Source: Xylogone sp. PMI_703 (lineage: Eukaryota > Ascomycota > Leotiomycetes). From it: a stretch of 64,000 nucleotides of DNA. Shown here piece after piece: positions 11,640-23,258 of this stretch. Where the stretch lies: contig JAJTUQ010000007.1 of NCBI GenBank assembly GCA_021399445.1, positions 744,001 to 808,000 on the forward strand, written 5' to 3'. The notes beneath the pieces were generated by a model. It saw only the letters and a program-made list of their open reading frames with translations. It was not told the origin of the DNA and searched no databases. The translations under genes were made by a program, and so were the position numbers. The number at the start of each line of letters is the position of its first letter. The first letter of the stretch is position 1.

Positions 11640-12243
11640 AATTGTTTCAATTCTTAACACGGATTATGGACGCCTTCTTTGCCCGTTGTGCAGCGCAGAG
11701 CAGATCTCGAGCTCGAGACGCCCCGTTTCAACTACCAGATGGCTCCTTCGTTCGGTTCACTCTCTAATCATACACCTGATACGCCTTTCTTAATCTCTAC
11801 AACAATGGCGTAGACTTCACGAAGTCATGACAGCCTCCTATATTTTAGCGAAGCAGGTGTTCGTTACCAAAAGAAACTCCCGGTCATATTACGAGCAAAA
11901 AGACCACGACAAACTGGTTGCGCATCATCTCCGATTCTTGTCTACAATAATTCTTCTTTTTCTAAGATCTTTGTTAGTATGGTGGGGGTCCTGTATTGCA
12001 TTTACTCCATTTTCCTCTTGTCTTTAGTCTGGGCCGTCGCTTCGCAATGATATCCCTCCGAGACGACAATTCGAAGTTTCTGCCCCATTTTTCTAGTCAC
12101 CAATCACCTCGTCTCCTTGGCCCCTGTTCTTTTTCTTTCTAGTGTTTTTTTGTCGTGCAGCATCCAAAAGCTTGAGGCTCTTGTGGGTGGAAATTTCAGC
12201 AACAGAGGCCTCTTCTCAAAATACTCTTAGTGTTGGTTCATAT

Positions 12244-12265
12244 TGTGTGTGTGCGTGCGTGCGTG
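12244..12265. repeat. TG/CGTG simple repeat
   Basis: Short tandem tract reading TGTGTGTGTGCGTGCGTGCG in the 3' flank of the G-beta gene. Confidence 0.8.
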
Positions 12266-12678
12266 TCCGGAGGGGGGTTTTGTGAGAATGATGGCATAGT
12301 AACTGTGGGGGCATGTTGCGTAGACGTGCAGGTGGATGGAGGGTGATGCAGCAGATGAGAGTTCTCTTTAGCCAGGCTTTGTGCTGCATCCGTAGCTCCG
12401 ATTTCTTTTTGAATTTGGCGTCGGTTGTGCATAATGTTTGTATCATACTCTTTTTAAATCTGCGGCTTTGATAGACATCCGACCCGGCTCTGTTGATAGT
12501 GCGACTGTCAGGTTCTAATGAAAATTTCTACTTGTATACTCACTGAGCTCTAGTCTTATTTCTCATACTATTCTAACTTATGATTCATGTATGGGACTTG
12601 CATAGTGGAGTGTGATGGAGCCCTTGATTGTAACTGGTACAGCAGCATGGAGGTATCAGCTAGACCGAGCTGTCAAAG

Positions 12679-12690
12679 TACCGTACGGTA
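12679..12690. repeat. Perfect 12-nt palindrome TACCGTACGGTA
   Basis: Second exact copy of the core of the palindrome at 9254, here on the other side of the G-beta gene. Confidence 0.8.
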
Positions 12691-13983
12691 TCATCCCATA
12701 TCTCCTAACCGAACACATCACACATACCCCGGAGCTTTATCACTACTACCGTATGAAGCAAAAGCTAGCTAGACTTCAAAAGCTGGAGCTCAAGCTTCAG
12801 AATAGCAAAATCGGACAATATGCAAGCCCAGCGTATTAAGTGGCTTGCATAATGACAACGGCGGCTTCGTTTCCACCAGGCCAAAACTGGCACAAGATGG
12901 ACACTTCTGCTGTAGGCGAGGCCTTCGGCTACCTGTTACGCGATCTCGAAACCCTCGAGCCTCCCTTTTGGTGCATCGCGTATTGCTAGAGTGAATGTTA
13001 TTTTACTGTACCCCGTACTATTGATAGCTCTGAATCAAAGGAGAAGATCGAATGTCTTTGAATTCGAGGCTGAGCAGCAGCATTAAATGATTTTGTACAA
13101 GGGAGCTCCTTGCATTGTTAATTCATGCTTATCACCCTTTTCTCTCTCTCTTTTTCATTAAGGGGATAAAGGGGATTGTGCAGCTGTGATTGCCTTATGG
13201 GCAGGAATAATCGCCCCCGTTCCTGAGCTAACGAGCACCTATCATTCGCGTATCTCACCCTCGCTCATCACATCGCGGCTGAGCTTTGGTAATTTTCGTG
13301 ATATTGCGCTGAGTCCGTTTACAACGTCCCAACGTCCTCTGAGTGGTTTCCCGTTGTATGCATCGAGGAGGCTACAGAGCCAATCTGGATCGTGGATTGC
13401 AGAAATCTAAACTTCGCAAGATCGCTCTCTCCGAAGAAGGGGCAGTGTTAAGGTGCAGATTGGCTAGCAGGTAGTTCTCCCCAGTACGGGGTCCTTGAGC
13501 CCAGAGCAAGGGGAAAAGAACTGCAACTCTGCGAACCGTGCAACGCCGTTTTGCAAGCGGTAAGCAGAGTTGGGACACCGTTGAAGGGGTTGGAAAAACT
13601 GAAACATCTCCTGTATAACCGTCTCATTTTCAGGAGGAAGGAAAAAATAAACCACTTACAGTTGCAAGAAAAGCCCGTCTTCAAAACACACCGGCTTGAC
13701 CGAATCCCCCCAGAATAGGGCTTAGTCGAGACGATTTCTCCTGGCCTTCTAGAAGGATTCCTAGCCGTCTTTCAAGCACCCTCGTCAATCCCTTTCGTGG
13801 GGCCCCCCTTGCTCGCAATCAATCAGATCAAATCAATCCATCTATCTCACCAACACAACACACTCCCTTGCCCTTTGAACCCGTCTCTTTCTCCCTACCA
13901 CCTGCATTGCATCCTGCCCTGCGAACTAAGCTGAGCCGCCTTTCTCTCTTTCCCCTAAAACACATATAAAGAGCCACCCCAAG

Positions 13984-14971
13984 ATGTCTGCCCCAACGGC
14001 CGCCCAAGAAGAGTTCGCCTCCATCCTCGCGAAGAACAGCGGACCTGGAGCTGGCGGCGGTGCACATCCCGCAGACCGAGACGACTACAGACACGACGAG
14101 GAAACCTCGGACCGCGACGAGGACGACGAGTACCGCGACGCCCAGATCGAGGCCACGCTCAACATGCCCATGTCGGAGAAGCGCAGCCTGCGATTGCCGC
14201 CGCGGGACTTCGACTCGGGGCGGACGACGGGGGTGAAGGGGGTTATTGCGGATGCGAGGGCGTATGAGGAGGCGCGGAGGAATAAGTTCGCGAGGGAGAC
14301 GGGTGGGAGGGGGAGTAGTAGGAGTGCGGGGCCGAAGGGGAATGGGGGCAAGAGGATGAGTACGTTCTTTAGGGATAAGGGGGAGGGGAGTGATAGTGAG
14401 GGTGATGAGGAGAATCGGATTATGCTGGGGGATGATGATGAGGAGTTTATGGAGCGGTGGAGGCAGGCACGGAGGTTGGAGATGGAGAAGGAGGGGAATG
14501 ATATTAGGAATCGGAGGTCGAGTCCGAGTGTGAGGAAGTATGGGCGGTTTGATGAGGTGGATGCCTTGGGGTATCTGGATGCTATTGAGAAGGTGGGACG
14601 GGCTACGGTTGTTGTTGTGTTTGTCTATGATCATGAGGTATTACCTTTCCTTTCTTTTCTTTCTCTCTCTCAATTCTTCATTATTGAACCTCTTTGCTAA
14701 TATTACTTGTGCTTGTTTCCAGTGCGAAGTCTCCCAGGTCATCCATGATGCCCTCGCTCCTCTCGTTTCCCAGCATCCCCTCGTCCATTTCGTCAAAGTC
14801 CACTATGAAGAGATTGATTTTGACAATGCCGGCGTCCCTGCTATCCTAGCCTACAAGAACCAGGGCGATCTCTTCGCCAATCTTACCTATGTCATTGATC
14901 AAATCCCCGAAGATGAGGTGTTCGACACCACAGCGATGGAGAACATCCTACGAAAGCGTCAAATCTTGTAG
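13984..14971 (+). CDS. Phosducin-like protein (G beta-gamma chaperone), 2 exons
   Basis: Exons 13984-14637 and 14723-14971 encode 300 residues. The N-terminal ~200 residues are charged and flexible, with a long Asp/Glu/Arg-rich stretch and a Gly/Ser-rich linker. The helix RRLEMEKEGNDIR precedes the thioredoxin-fold domain (about 195-295), with TVVVVFVYDHECEVSQVI, LVHFVKVHYEEIDF, VPAILAYKNQGDLFANL and the C-terminal ENILRKRQIL. This architecture is that of phosducin-like protein 1 (fungal BDM-1/PhnA), a CCT cochaperone that helps assemble G beta-gamma dimers. Like other members, the fold lacks a CxxC redox motif at the thioredoxin active site. It is the next gene downstream of, and co-oriented with, the G-beta gene, its expected client. 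Confidence 0.92.
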
Positions 14972-16524
14972 GAGGGACATTTCATTGTCGCTTCACCACT
15001 GCCTCGAGTTTTTGGCTTTACGTTTCCTGACGTTGCAAGTTGTTATGTTTTGATGAGGCCTTTTATTTGCCAGGCCGTATATTATTTTATGTGTGATACC
15101 TCGCTGGGTTGGGCGTTTCTTTTTTTATGTTCAAAAAAAGGGACTCGGCGTGATTAGAGAATACCGCCAACTTTACTTTTTAAGAAGTTTTTGGTTTTGG
15201 ATTGGCTGATTTGTTGTTATGTTCAAACGCTGTCATTTACATTGTTACCTATCTGCTGCTTTTTACGATTATGTATCAAATTGCTCATTCTGCACGGTTT
15301 TTGAAAGAGGGGTGGGTGCTTCGTCGCCGCTCCTTTTTCAGATGTAATAGTATTTGGTCGCATTGTTTCTCGGCACAGCTTGTGGTTTAGATACCGTAGA
15401 TATATGTTCTATTTACCCTATTTTCTATATTTCGTATTCGAGATTGGAAGTTGTTCGAATAGAAGCTCCTATATGCAGATCAGCTCGGAGCCAGAGAGCT
15501 AGGCAGAATGTGGTAGCGAGAGCTTGCCTAGAGCCTGCTGTGCCTACGAAGATCTGAGTCATTCCCTGGTTGCCCCTCTTCTGGTAGCCGCCTGAAGGAG
15601 GGCTTGTAGAAATACAGAACTTAAAGATATATGGAATGGGCTCATAATAACTAGAAAGCATGTATCTCTCCGATATCAAAGCCGAAAACGGCACCTGGAG
15701 CGAGCTAATTGCTTAGATGACGTTACTGCTAGCTGGACATCTTCTAGAATACGAAGCTGAGTGTAAATTATTCATAGCTTGTAGGCATTGGCGAGTTATA
15801 CAATTCTGCTATCTAAGAATATATCTCTAATAAAACTAGAGGTAGGATGACTTGGGCGTAAGTCCTCTTGACAGCATGATGAAGGTCTTCTGATGCGATA
15901 ACCCCGATAAGAACCACTAAACCCCCCCCAAAGCAAGTGTTATCTCCCCGCGCTAAGCCAGGCTCCCCCTCCTTCGTCCGACAACGTAACGACGCCTGAC
16001 ACGAAACGTGGTTGTCCGGGTCCCTTCACGACTCACGTTGTTGTCCCCAAGAACATTCTCTGCAAGTTGTATAAACCTCCTTCCAAAAATTAAAATTGTT
16101 CTACATTTGTATACCTCGTTTTTGCCATATTCTGGTCAAAAGAGCTTTCCTGACTTCTTTCGACTCGTGCGGGGGAGAACGTCGAATGCTCCCGTAACTG
16201 CTGATCTCAGCTTTCCACACGTTCTATGCGCACGGCCTTGCCTACGGGTACCGCATGCCCTTACCTCACTTAGGCACCATTCCTTCAGGCAGGACCTCTC
16301 GAGGTGTTTGACGTCCAGACAAAGAACCGTTTACCTAACCTGTTAATAAATAACACCTTCTGAAGCTTAGTAGGGCTACACTTGCCGTTATAGTCTTTTT
16401 CTGTTTCTTCTGCATTTACCATCTCTTCTCATGAATGATAGCTCGAGGAAGTCCTCGGGGTGCGTTGTCGTCTTTGTCCTAGGCCCCGGCAACCCCTCTA
16501 GACATCGACGAGAGAGCTAACAAT
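14972..16524. other. Gene-free spacer
   Basis: About 1.55 kb of 3' region and promoter between two plus-strand genes. No coding frame, tRNA or repeat that I would defend. Confidence 0.6.
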
Positions 16525-19185
16525 ATGTCTGCAACCAGGAGCAGCCGTCCCCGTGTGAGATACGCAGATCCAAGACATCTAAATCCTAGGTCGAGATCTC
16601 AGATTCTTCAAAGCCCCGGAACGGCTCGTCGTATAAATAGCTGGGTTCATAGCACAGCTCTTGCAACCATGTCGTCTGCTCGGAGCGAGGCTTTCTCGGA
16701 CGATGGTGTCCTTGGTGAGTCTGCGTACGAGTTCGTCGATACGGATTCTGAGAGTCGTGATGGAGCTACGGAGTCTATTGCTTCTACCGACTTCGGTCGT
16801 CCGGATGATATTGCGAGCCTCGCAGATACTGAGCAGAGCGAAGAGGAAAGCGAGGCTGAGGAGGAAGAGCATGCCCATGTTTCTACGATTGTCCCTACAC
16901 TTGACAACTCCCTAATCACGCCGACTGTTCGTAACTCTGCTATATTTGCAGAGGAGCTTGAGAAGCCCATGGCCCAGTCTATTGAGTTTGAGGAGCCGCT
17001 GAGCCTTGGAGCGGAGACTATATCTGTGAAACACACTGTGGCAGATTATAATGAGGAAGAAACGCAGGAGATTGTCCAGAGGATCAATCTGCGTCAGCCT
17101 CCCGAGCGGCTTCTTGCTACTATCCGCCAGACCATGACAAAACAAGGTCTGTCTACTGCGGAGCCTCTACGCATCATCTACATTGGTAGCCATTCAGCGA
17201 AGCAAGATATCATACGAAAGATTGCTAGTTCAGTTACTGTATCTGTTGATAGTAAGAAGGGCGTCAATCGTCGACAGTCTCGATCCCAGTTATATAATGT
17301 TGTTCCAGTGACTGCGTTTGGATCGGCAAGTACCCCTGAGATTGAGCTTATGCACTCGTCAGAGTACCAGATCCTAGTGGATGATTGTGTGTACGCAAAG
17401 GCCGAATCTTTTGAGGAAGCACCTGAGAAGCCAGATATCATCAAGTTGACTTTAGAGGATAATTTCTCCTATCACTCGGTTCCTGATGGCGACCAAGGCT
17501 TCATCGTTGAGCCGCAATGGGAACTGCCACATATTGCAGTTTTCTATTGTGATGAGAACGATGATATTGAAGTACGCCGAACGAGAACACTTGCAAGAAA
17601 GTTTATGGGTCGTCACGGTGTCCCATCCATTGTGATATCACATAAGCAACTATTTGATAAAGCTTCCTGTATGACTCTCGACCAGCATTCTATTCACATG
17701 TGTTTAGAATCAAGAGACCCAAGAGGACGTGGAAATATCATCCATCAGCGTCTACCAATAGACTTGTTTTCATTTTTGAATATTGATGCTCGCCAGATGA
17801 ATAGGAACTTGGCCTATCTTACTGGACTTCACGATATAGACGAATCATCAGACAACAAATGCAGTACCACTTCAGCAGACGCAAGTGAGAAGATTGTTGC
17901 AAACGTTCCTGATATTGAGAAGCCGAGATTTAGCTTTAGTGATAGTATCGACTCCATCCGCCATCGAGCAGCAAGGGCTGAATGGAGAGTGGGTCTTTGG
18001 CCATTGACTTTACTTCTGCTGAGCGTCTCCCTGACTGCTACATTCAACTATCTTACTGCTCAGCGCTCTCCACCAGTACCTGCAATATCCATCAACAGCA
18101 AAACACCAACGATTGTGATAATGTCAACCGAAGTTGTGGCTACTGTCGCCACACCCAATACTCCTACTTCTTCTTCCACTCCGTCAATTGCTACTGCTGT
18201 ATCCACAAAGACTATCACGGTAGTGGAATCCACCCATACTGGTACTAGAAGCCTTTCGGTTATACCTTCTAAGGATCTGAAGCCATCCACCCGCAATCCA
18301 AGGGCATCTGAAAAACCAGAGAACAAGACAACACCTCCCTGCTCAGCCGAGGTTATTGGAGATGCTGAGATCCTCATTCGGATGCACTCTGATACGAAAC
18401 TTAGCTGGCTTACTAAGGAAGCACTTTCAGTCAACATTACGAGAGGTAACACAACCATCGATATCGATAGAGTTTATAGCTCTGACGACGGTATTGTTCT
18501 TTTGTTGCCTAAGAAGGAAGCCTATGGTGTGATGAATATCACTGTTATCACTACAAGAAAACCAAGAGTAAACCAAACTTTCCAGGTCGATTTTGGCACA
18601 AATATGTACCAAGAGTTACACAATATCCTAGAGACCATCAGAGCTATAATCAAGACCGGTGCTGGGAACTTGGAAGCAGCATTGGCGGAGCTCAACAGAG
18701 TCACCGAGAGATTCATGAACGATCAACAACAACATTCCGCTGAATATGCAGAAGAGACCATCAAAAAGGCGCAGCTTCAGGCAGCTTCCGTGTGGGGCTG
18801 GATCAAGTCGGAGACCGCGAAGCGTGGTTCTAAGGTCTCTGAGAATGTCGAATCTCATTTCGAGGAGGCACAGGCCAGACTAAATAATATGAAGGGCCCT
18901 GTTGCCAATGGTATCCTGAAAGCACAGATTCAATCGAAGCTCTTTTGGCTGAAGCTCCAAGGCAAGATGGCCGAGTATGAGGGCTATAAAATACGTGCGG
19001 CGAACTTTGTGTCGAAAGTCACTGGCAATCAGGAAGAGCCTACAAAAAAGACCCAGAAAACTGCAAAGCATGCTAAGAGAGAGCATCGAGAAGCAAAAAA
19101 GGCTGCGAGAAAAGAGCATCGAGAGGCGAAAAAGGCCACGAAGAAATCTCATGTGAAGCAGGCTCGCCAGCGAGTCCGTACCTAA
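16525..19185 (+). CDS. Hypothetical single-pass membrane protein, 886 aa
   Basis: Not recognised as a named family. It is one uninterrupted exon, starting in a good context (CAATATGTC). Residues 1-50 are Arg-rich and 60-120 very acidic. A folded-looking middle (about 170-440) contains LRIIYIGSHSAKQDIIRKI, several hydrophobic beta-like strands, HIAVFYCDENDD and the end LNIDARQMNRNLAYL. One transmembrane helix lies at about residues 492-512 (LWPLTLLLLSVSLTATFNYL). It is followed by a Ser/Thr-rich stalk, then a domain with potential N-glycosylation sites (NIT, NTT, NQT), an amphipathic helical region, and a Lys-rich tail with the repeat EHREAKKA. The absence of a signal peptide and an internal anchor suggest a type II arrangement, with the acidic N-terminal half cytosolic or nucleoplasmic and the stalk lumenal. 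Function unknown. Confidence 0.85.
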   Translation: MSATRSSRPRVRYADPRHLNPRSRSQILQSPGTARRINSWVHSTALATMSSARSEAFSDDGVLGESAYEFVDTDSESRDGATESIASTDFGRPDDIASLADTEQSEEESEAEEEEHAHVSTIVPTLDNSLITPTVRNSAIFAEELEKPMAQSIEFEEPLSLGAETISVKHTVADYNEEETQEIVQRINLRQPPERLLATIRQTMTKQGLSTAEPLRIIYIGSHSAKQDIIRKIASSVTVSVDSKKGVNRRQSRSQLYNVVPVTAFGSASTPEIELMHSSEYQILVDDCVYAKAESFEEAPEKPDIIKLTLEDNFSYHSVPDGDQGFIVEPQWELPHIAVFYCDENDDIEVRRTRTLARKFMGRHGVPSIVISHKQLFDKASCMTLDQHSIHMCLESRDPRGRGNIIHQRLPIDLFSFLNIDARQMNRNLAYLTGLHDIDESSDNKCSTTSADASEKIVANVPDIEKPRFSFSDSIDSIRHRAARAEWRVGLWPLTLLLLSVSLTATFNYLTAQRSPPVPAISINSKTPTIVIMSTEVVATVATPNTPTSSSTPSIATAVSTKTITVVESTHTGTRSLSVIPSKDLKPSTRNPRASEKPENKTTPPCSAEVIGDAEILIRMHSDTKLSWLTKEALSVNITRGNTTIDIDRVYSSDDGIVLLLPKKEAYGVMNITVITTRKPRVNQTFQVDFGTNMYQELHNILETIRAIIKTGAGNLEAALAELNRVTERFMNDQQQHSAEYAEETIKKAQLQAASVWGWIKSETAKRGSKVSENVESHFEEAQARLNNMKGPVANGILKAQIQSKLFWLKLQGKMAEYEGYKIRAANFVSKVTGNQEEPTKKTQKTAKHAKREHREAKKAARKEHREAKKATKKSHVKQARQRVRT

Positions 19186-19991
19186 TAGATGCGCTTATGA
19201 CGTCTGAATTTTGCATCGATGTATTTGGGAATATAGGCGCGGCTTTTTGTTTGTTCACATCAAGATACGAGGAGATTCTCATCTCTGGTTAGGAGTTTGC
19301 TTGGACTGGGCGAGGGGATTATGGACTGGATGACAGATACATGACTGGGGGTTTCATTATGGGATCATTGGTGACTTAGCCAAGGTAACGAGGACCGGTG
19401 TACATGGGAGTTATAGTTCTTCCTTGCACCGCAATATATCAAACTCCTGGTGGCTCTGTTGGGCTTTTAGCAATATACTCTATTATACCAACGTTTGTGC
19501 CCAAAGTGCGGATAATCAAGTGATGTTGCCCAAGAACGAATCATAGCAGGTTCGAGATAAATTCTAGCATACAATCGACTGAGCTTTTGATCTCATAGTA
19601 TTTTATATTGAAAAAAAGGACCTCTGCATCTGCCTGCACCAGAGAATTCACCCGTACCTTAATATGTTGGCGTTTGCCCCTGGACCGAGCGACACAGTAA
19701 CCGTAGGGGATCTGTAAAGGGGAGGGATCGTTATCTCTGCAGACGCTAATGATTAAAGAAACTTTCGCTAAGCCCACCACAAATAAACCATAAGACCGGC
19801 AGAAGCCTAGGTCGACACCACCACCTCACGTTTGGAACCAACCCCACCATCCCTTTATTTACCAATAACAAACCACCCTCTTTTTTTCACGCCCGTGAAG
19901 AAAGATACAGTACCTCTTCTGAGCTTTACCCCAGTTGGATTTTTCTGAAAGAAGACAAGAGGAAATAGGAAGAGAGGAAAAGAAGGCAAAA
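19186..19991. other. Gene-free spacer
   Basis: About 0.8 kb holding the 3' end of the membrane-protein gene and the promoter/leader of Yrb1; nothing else seen. Confidence 0.6.
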
Positions 19992-21027
19992 ATGGCTGAT
20001 ACCGAAGCAAAGGCAGACAGCGTCGTTGATGCGAAGGTGGAGGAGAAGAAGGAGGAGAAGACTGAAGCTTCTACTGAGAAGGTAAAAAACAAACCCGAAT
20101 TATTTTTCCTCCAGAGTTCTTTTTGGAGTTGGTTGTTTCTTCATTTTGGGGAACATCGCGAAAAAGAAACTTTGCATAACTTTGTGGAGATAAGGAAATT
20201 TTTGTGCTGACGAGAGAGGGGTACCTTCTTTTAGCCTGCCACTTCTTCTTCTAGTATTTCTCAGGATGTGTTCTCCATGTTCGGTGGTGGTGCTAAGAAG
20301 GAAAAGAAGGATGACGATGAGGATCGTGGTGACGTCTCTGGATCTGCGAAGGCGCAGAGGGAGGCCGCGGCGGAGGCTGGTGAAGAGGTAAATACTTACC
20401 TTCTTTTTCCCTTCTTATTGCAATAATTTTGCTGACGGAGTTTGCGCACAGGAGGAGGCCCCAGAATCGGAAGACGTTCACTTCGAGCCGGTCATCCGCT
20501 TGACGGAGAAGGTCGATGTCAAGACCAACGAAGAGTCAGAGGAGCAGGTCTTCAAGATGCGCGCCAAGCTTTTCAAGTTTGTGAAGGAATCCAACGAGTG
20601 GAAAGAGCGTGGAACTGGTGACGTTAGATTGTTAAAGCACAAGGAGAATGGCAAGACTAGATTGGTGATGAGACGGGATAAGACACTGAAGGTCTGCGCA
20701 AACCACTACAGTATGTCTTCCCTCTTCCCCAGAAAGCTTGTGTGGACAGGGCTAACTTTTTATCTATGTAGTTGTCCCTGAGATGAAGCTTTCACCAAAC
20801 GTTGGCAGCGACAGAAGCTGGGTATGGAGCGCCGCCGCCGATGTTAGCGATGGTGAGCCGGAGGCACAGACTCTTGCAATTCGATTTGCAAACTCAGAGA
20901 GTGAGTCACAAAGGTTTTCTGGTGATCAACACTTTGCTAATCGTGGATTCTAGATGCCAACCTCTTCAAGGATGCATTCCTCAAGGCACAGAAAGAAAAC
21001 GAAGAGCTCTTTGCAAAGGCTTCCTAA
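19992..21027 (+). CDS. Ran-specific GTPase-binding protein (RanBP1/Yrb1), 5 exons
   Basis: Exons 19992-20081, 20235-20387, 20452-20710, 20772-20900 and 20954-21027 give 234 residues. The N-terminal ~95 residues are a Lys/Glu-rich disordered leader. It is followed by a Ran-binding domain with the canonical run [58 protein letters not shown] and AIRFAN, and a short acidic/helical tail. RanBP1 binds RanGTP, stimulates RanGAP and releases Ran from importin and exportin complexes in the cytoplasm, so the protein supports nuclear transport and spindle function. The N-terminal extension is longer than in yeast Yrb1 but typical of filamentous fungi. The many short introns are all in consensus. Confidence 0.96.
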
Positions 21028-22019
21028 TTAGACTACGATAGAAGCCCGTTACGATTCCCCTTCCCCCGACTGCATTTCCGAGCACAGCACAACAGCACGA
21101 AACACCCCCTGCTTTTCAAGATCATTTTGAAATACGAAATCACTGCCCCCCCTTCTTCTACATGCGCAGGCTTCTGAAAAGCACTTTATGATGGCGCGCT
21201 CTTCTAGGCCTCGGCCTAGTAGGGAGTATTCCCGATTCTATAATCTCATGGTTTGGTGGCGGATATGGATGGATGGATGAGGCACTTTGGGAGGAACTTT
21301 GGTATGGTTTACAAATTTATAGCCTGAGATTGTAGTTAGAACTACCCTAGTAAATAGCAGTCGTTCTTTCGTCCCCTACCCTAATCTGCCCTCGAATAGG
21401 TTATATTCTGATAGATTTCCGTTATATACTGATTTCTGTTGAGTTTTCTAACGTTCCGGTGTTAACTGATGGTAGATCGTGAATATGGTATGACTACTCA
21501 TACTCATTAGATAGCTCGTTGACATAGGACGAATACTTCATGAATTTCTACACCCTAAGTGCTTATATTCTGACAGCACGTGTCGTACAATACGTGACTT
21601 CTGCATCCGTTCAGCTTTATGAGCCTCACTTCTACTAGCCGCTGTTAGGGCGATATGTAGTTATGCTTATAAGCTCAGACGTGCAACAAAACTTTCGACC
21701 TGGAGTGCCACCATGCTTAAGCACCCTCCAAGAACTCACAACCTCGAGCTAGCGAGGAAAGAACAAACTTGCAAGCCCCAGATCACTCGTAGCTGCCTAT
21801 TTAAAGTAAAATGTACATCCCAAAATGGATTTCAGTACCTTTCAACTCCCCATCGAGATTCTCACGTTGCAATGTTCATCCGTCTACCATAACCACTTTC
21901 GGTATCTATCCAACCTAAAAGCGGCGTCCATATTCCAACCTCCTCACCCAATAACACAGCTCACAACCCCAGACATCCAAGCTGCTCTCTCTAGGCGAAA
22001 AACGCCCCCGTGCCCCGCC
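21028..22019. other. Gene-free spacer
   Basis: About 1 kb between two plus-strand genes. The frame of Taf14 stays open upstream to 21825, but the residues encoded there are not YEATS-like, so I treat them as leader. Confidence 0.55.
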
Positions 22020-23258
22020 ATGAGCAGCAGCACCATGCGCGGTTTGACGTCGCGTCGTCAATTACGCTCCGGATCCAACAGAACACCAGAGGACGGTGAA
22101 CAGCGCAACCCGCCACCAAGAATCTGCCGTATTAGAATCGCAAGTAAAGGCGCCAAGATGGTCGGAGATGTGAGTTTTTTGCGCGCCCTTCTAGCTGGCT
22201 ACCAATGCTTTGGGGGCTTTGGGCTGGGCTAGAATTGCGAGGATCGCTTTTTGCTAAATACTAGGGCAGATCAAACGGACCGTGAAGATTGTCACGGAGC
22301 AGAGAAACATGTGAGTTTGTTGTTTGTAGCTTGAGTCTTTGTTTTCGCTATTATTTGGTATGGCGATGCTGGATTATGTGTGCTGACTGTTTTGGGCACA
22401 GAGACAAGCCGTCAGAGATGGAAGGATTCCCGATGAAGGAGTGGAACATTGAGATATTCCTCCTTGATGAACAAGGGAACGAGAAGCCTGCCAATTGCTT
22501 CACCAAGGCCGTCTATAACCTCCATCCATCTTTCGTAAATCCAGTTCAAAGTATGTTATCGCGCGCCATTTCGCCCTGCACGGTGAGCACCAAATAGCTA
22601 ACTACTTTCCCGCTCCTTAGCTTTTACGGAACCCCCGTTTCGCTGCCAAAATGAAGGTTGGGGAGAATTCGACATGTCGATCGACCTCTACACCACCGAG
22701 AAGGGCGGGAAAAGCACTCTTCTCCATGACCTCAACTTTGCCAAGCCTCGTTATGAGTCCAAGCAGGTCGTAACCTTCAAGAACCCTTCCGCTGCGCTCG
22801 TTAACATCCTGCGCGAGACCGGGCCCGTTCCTGGCGATGATGCGAATGGCGGGGCGCGAAAGAAGGGAGACAGCGAGAAGAAGAGGAAGCGAATTGCGGG
22901 GGGAGGGGGCCAGATCGATATGGAGAAGCTGGCTGAGGGCTTGTTGAAGCTTAGTGAGGACGATTTGCTGCATGTGGTACAGATGATACACGACAATAAG
23001 AGCGAGGATACATATACGAAGAACGATATTGATCGTAAGTTAACTTTCTCCTCACTAGTTTTCCTTACATCAAGAGATGGATGTTTGCTTGAGCAGAGGC
23101 AAACTTGCTGGCCTGTGCTTTTTAGACAGGAATGCTATCCCGAGGACACTGCTAATGAGATACTTATAGAGGGAGAATTTCACGTGGATCTTTACACGCT
23201 GCCCGATTCGCTCGTCAAGATGCTTTGGGAATTTGTCTCCAACCCAACGAGGGCATGA
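22020..23258 (+). CDS. YEATS-domain protein, Taf14-like, 5 exons
   Basis: Exons 22020-22169, 22270-22310, 22402-22550, 22621-23034 and 23170-23258 join in phase to 280 residues. I start at the ATG of MSSSTMRGL; MRGLTS five codons on is also possible. The YEATS domain covers about residues 45-170: IKRTVKIVTEQ, MKEWNIEIFLLDEQG, KAVYNLHPSF, and FTEPPFRCQNEGWGEFDMSI. A Lys-rich linker follows, and the C-terminal helical domain ends GEFHVDLYTLPDSLVKMLWEF, the ET-like module that docks partner peptides. Taf14-type proteins read acylated histone H3 and are shared by TFIID, TFIIF, SWI/SNF, INO80 and NuA3. The partner complex cannot be read from sequence. The second exon is only 41 nt. Confidence 0.93.

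Larger units (their letters stand above)
11640..13983. other. Gene-free spacer between G beta and phosducin-like genes
   Basis: 2.3 kb containing the G-beta 3' region and the promoter of the next gene. It has a TG/CGTG-rich simple tract (about 12244-12265) and a TACCGTACGGTA palindrome. Short open frames occur but none has protein-like character. I see no tRNA or transposon. Confidence 0.6.

Noticed and set aside
13828..14634. Long minus-strand frame opposite the phosducin-like gene
   Set aside because: It is the antisense shadow of the Asp/Glu-rich coding sequence, with low-complexity Pro/Arg/Leu translation and no family.
21825..22019. Upstream extension of the Taf14-like frame
   Set aside because: Residues are unlike YEATS proteins and the ATG at 22020 gives the expected N-terminus.
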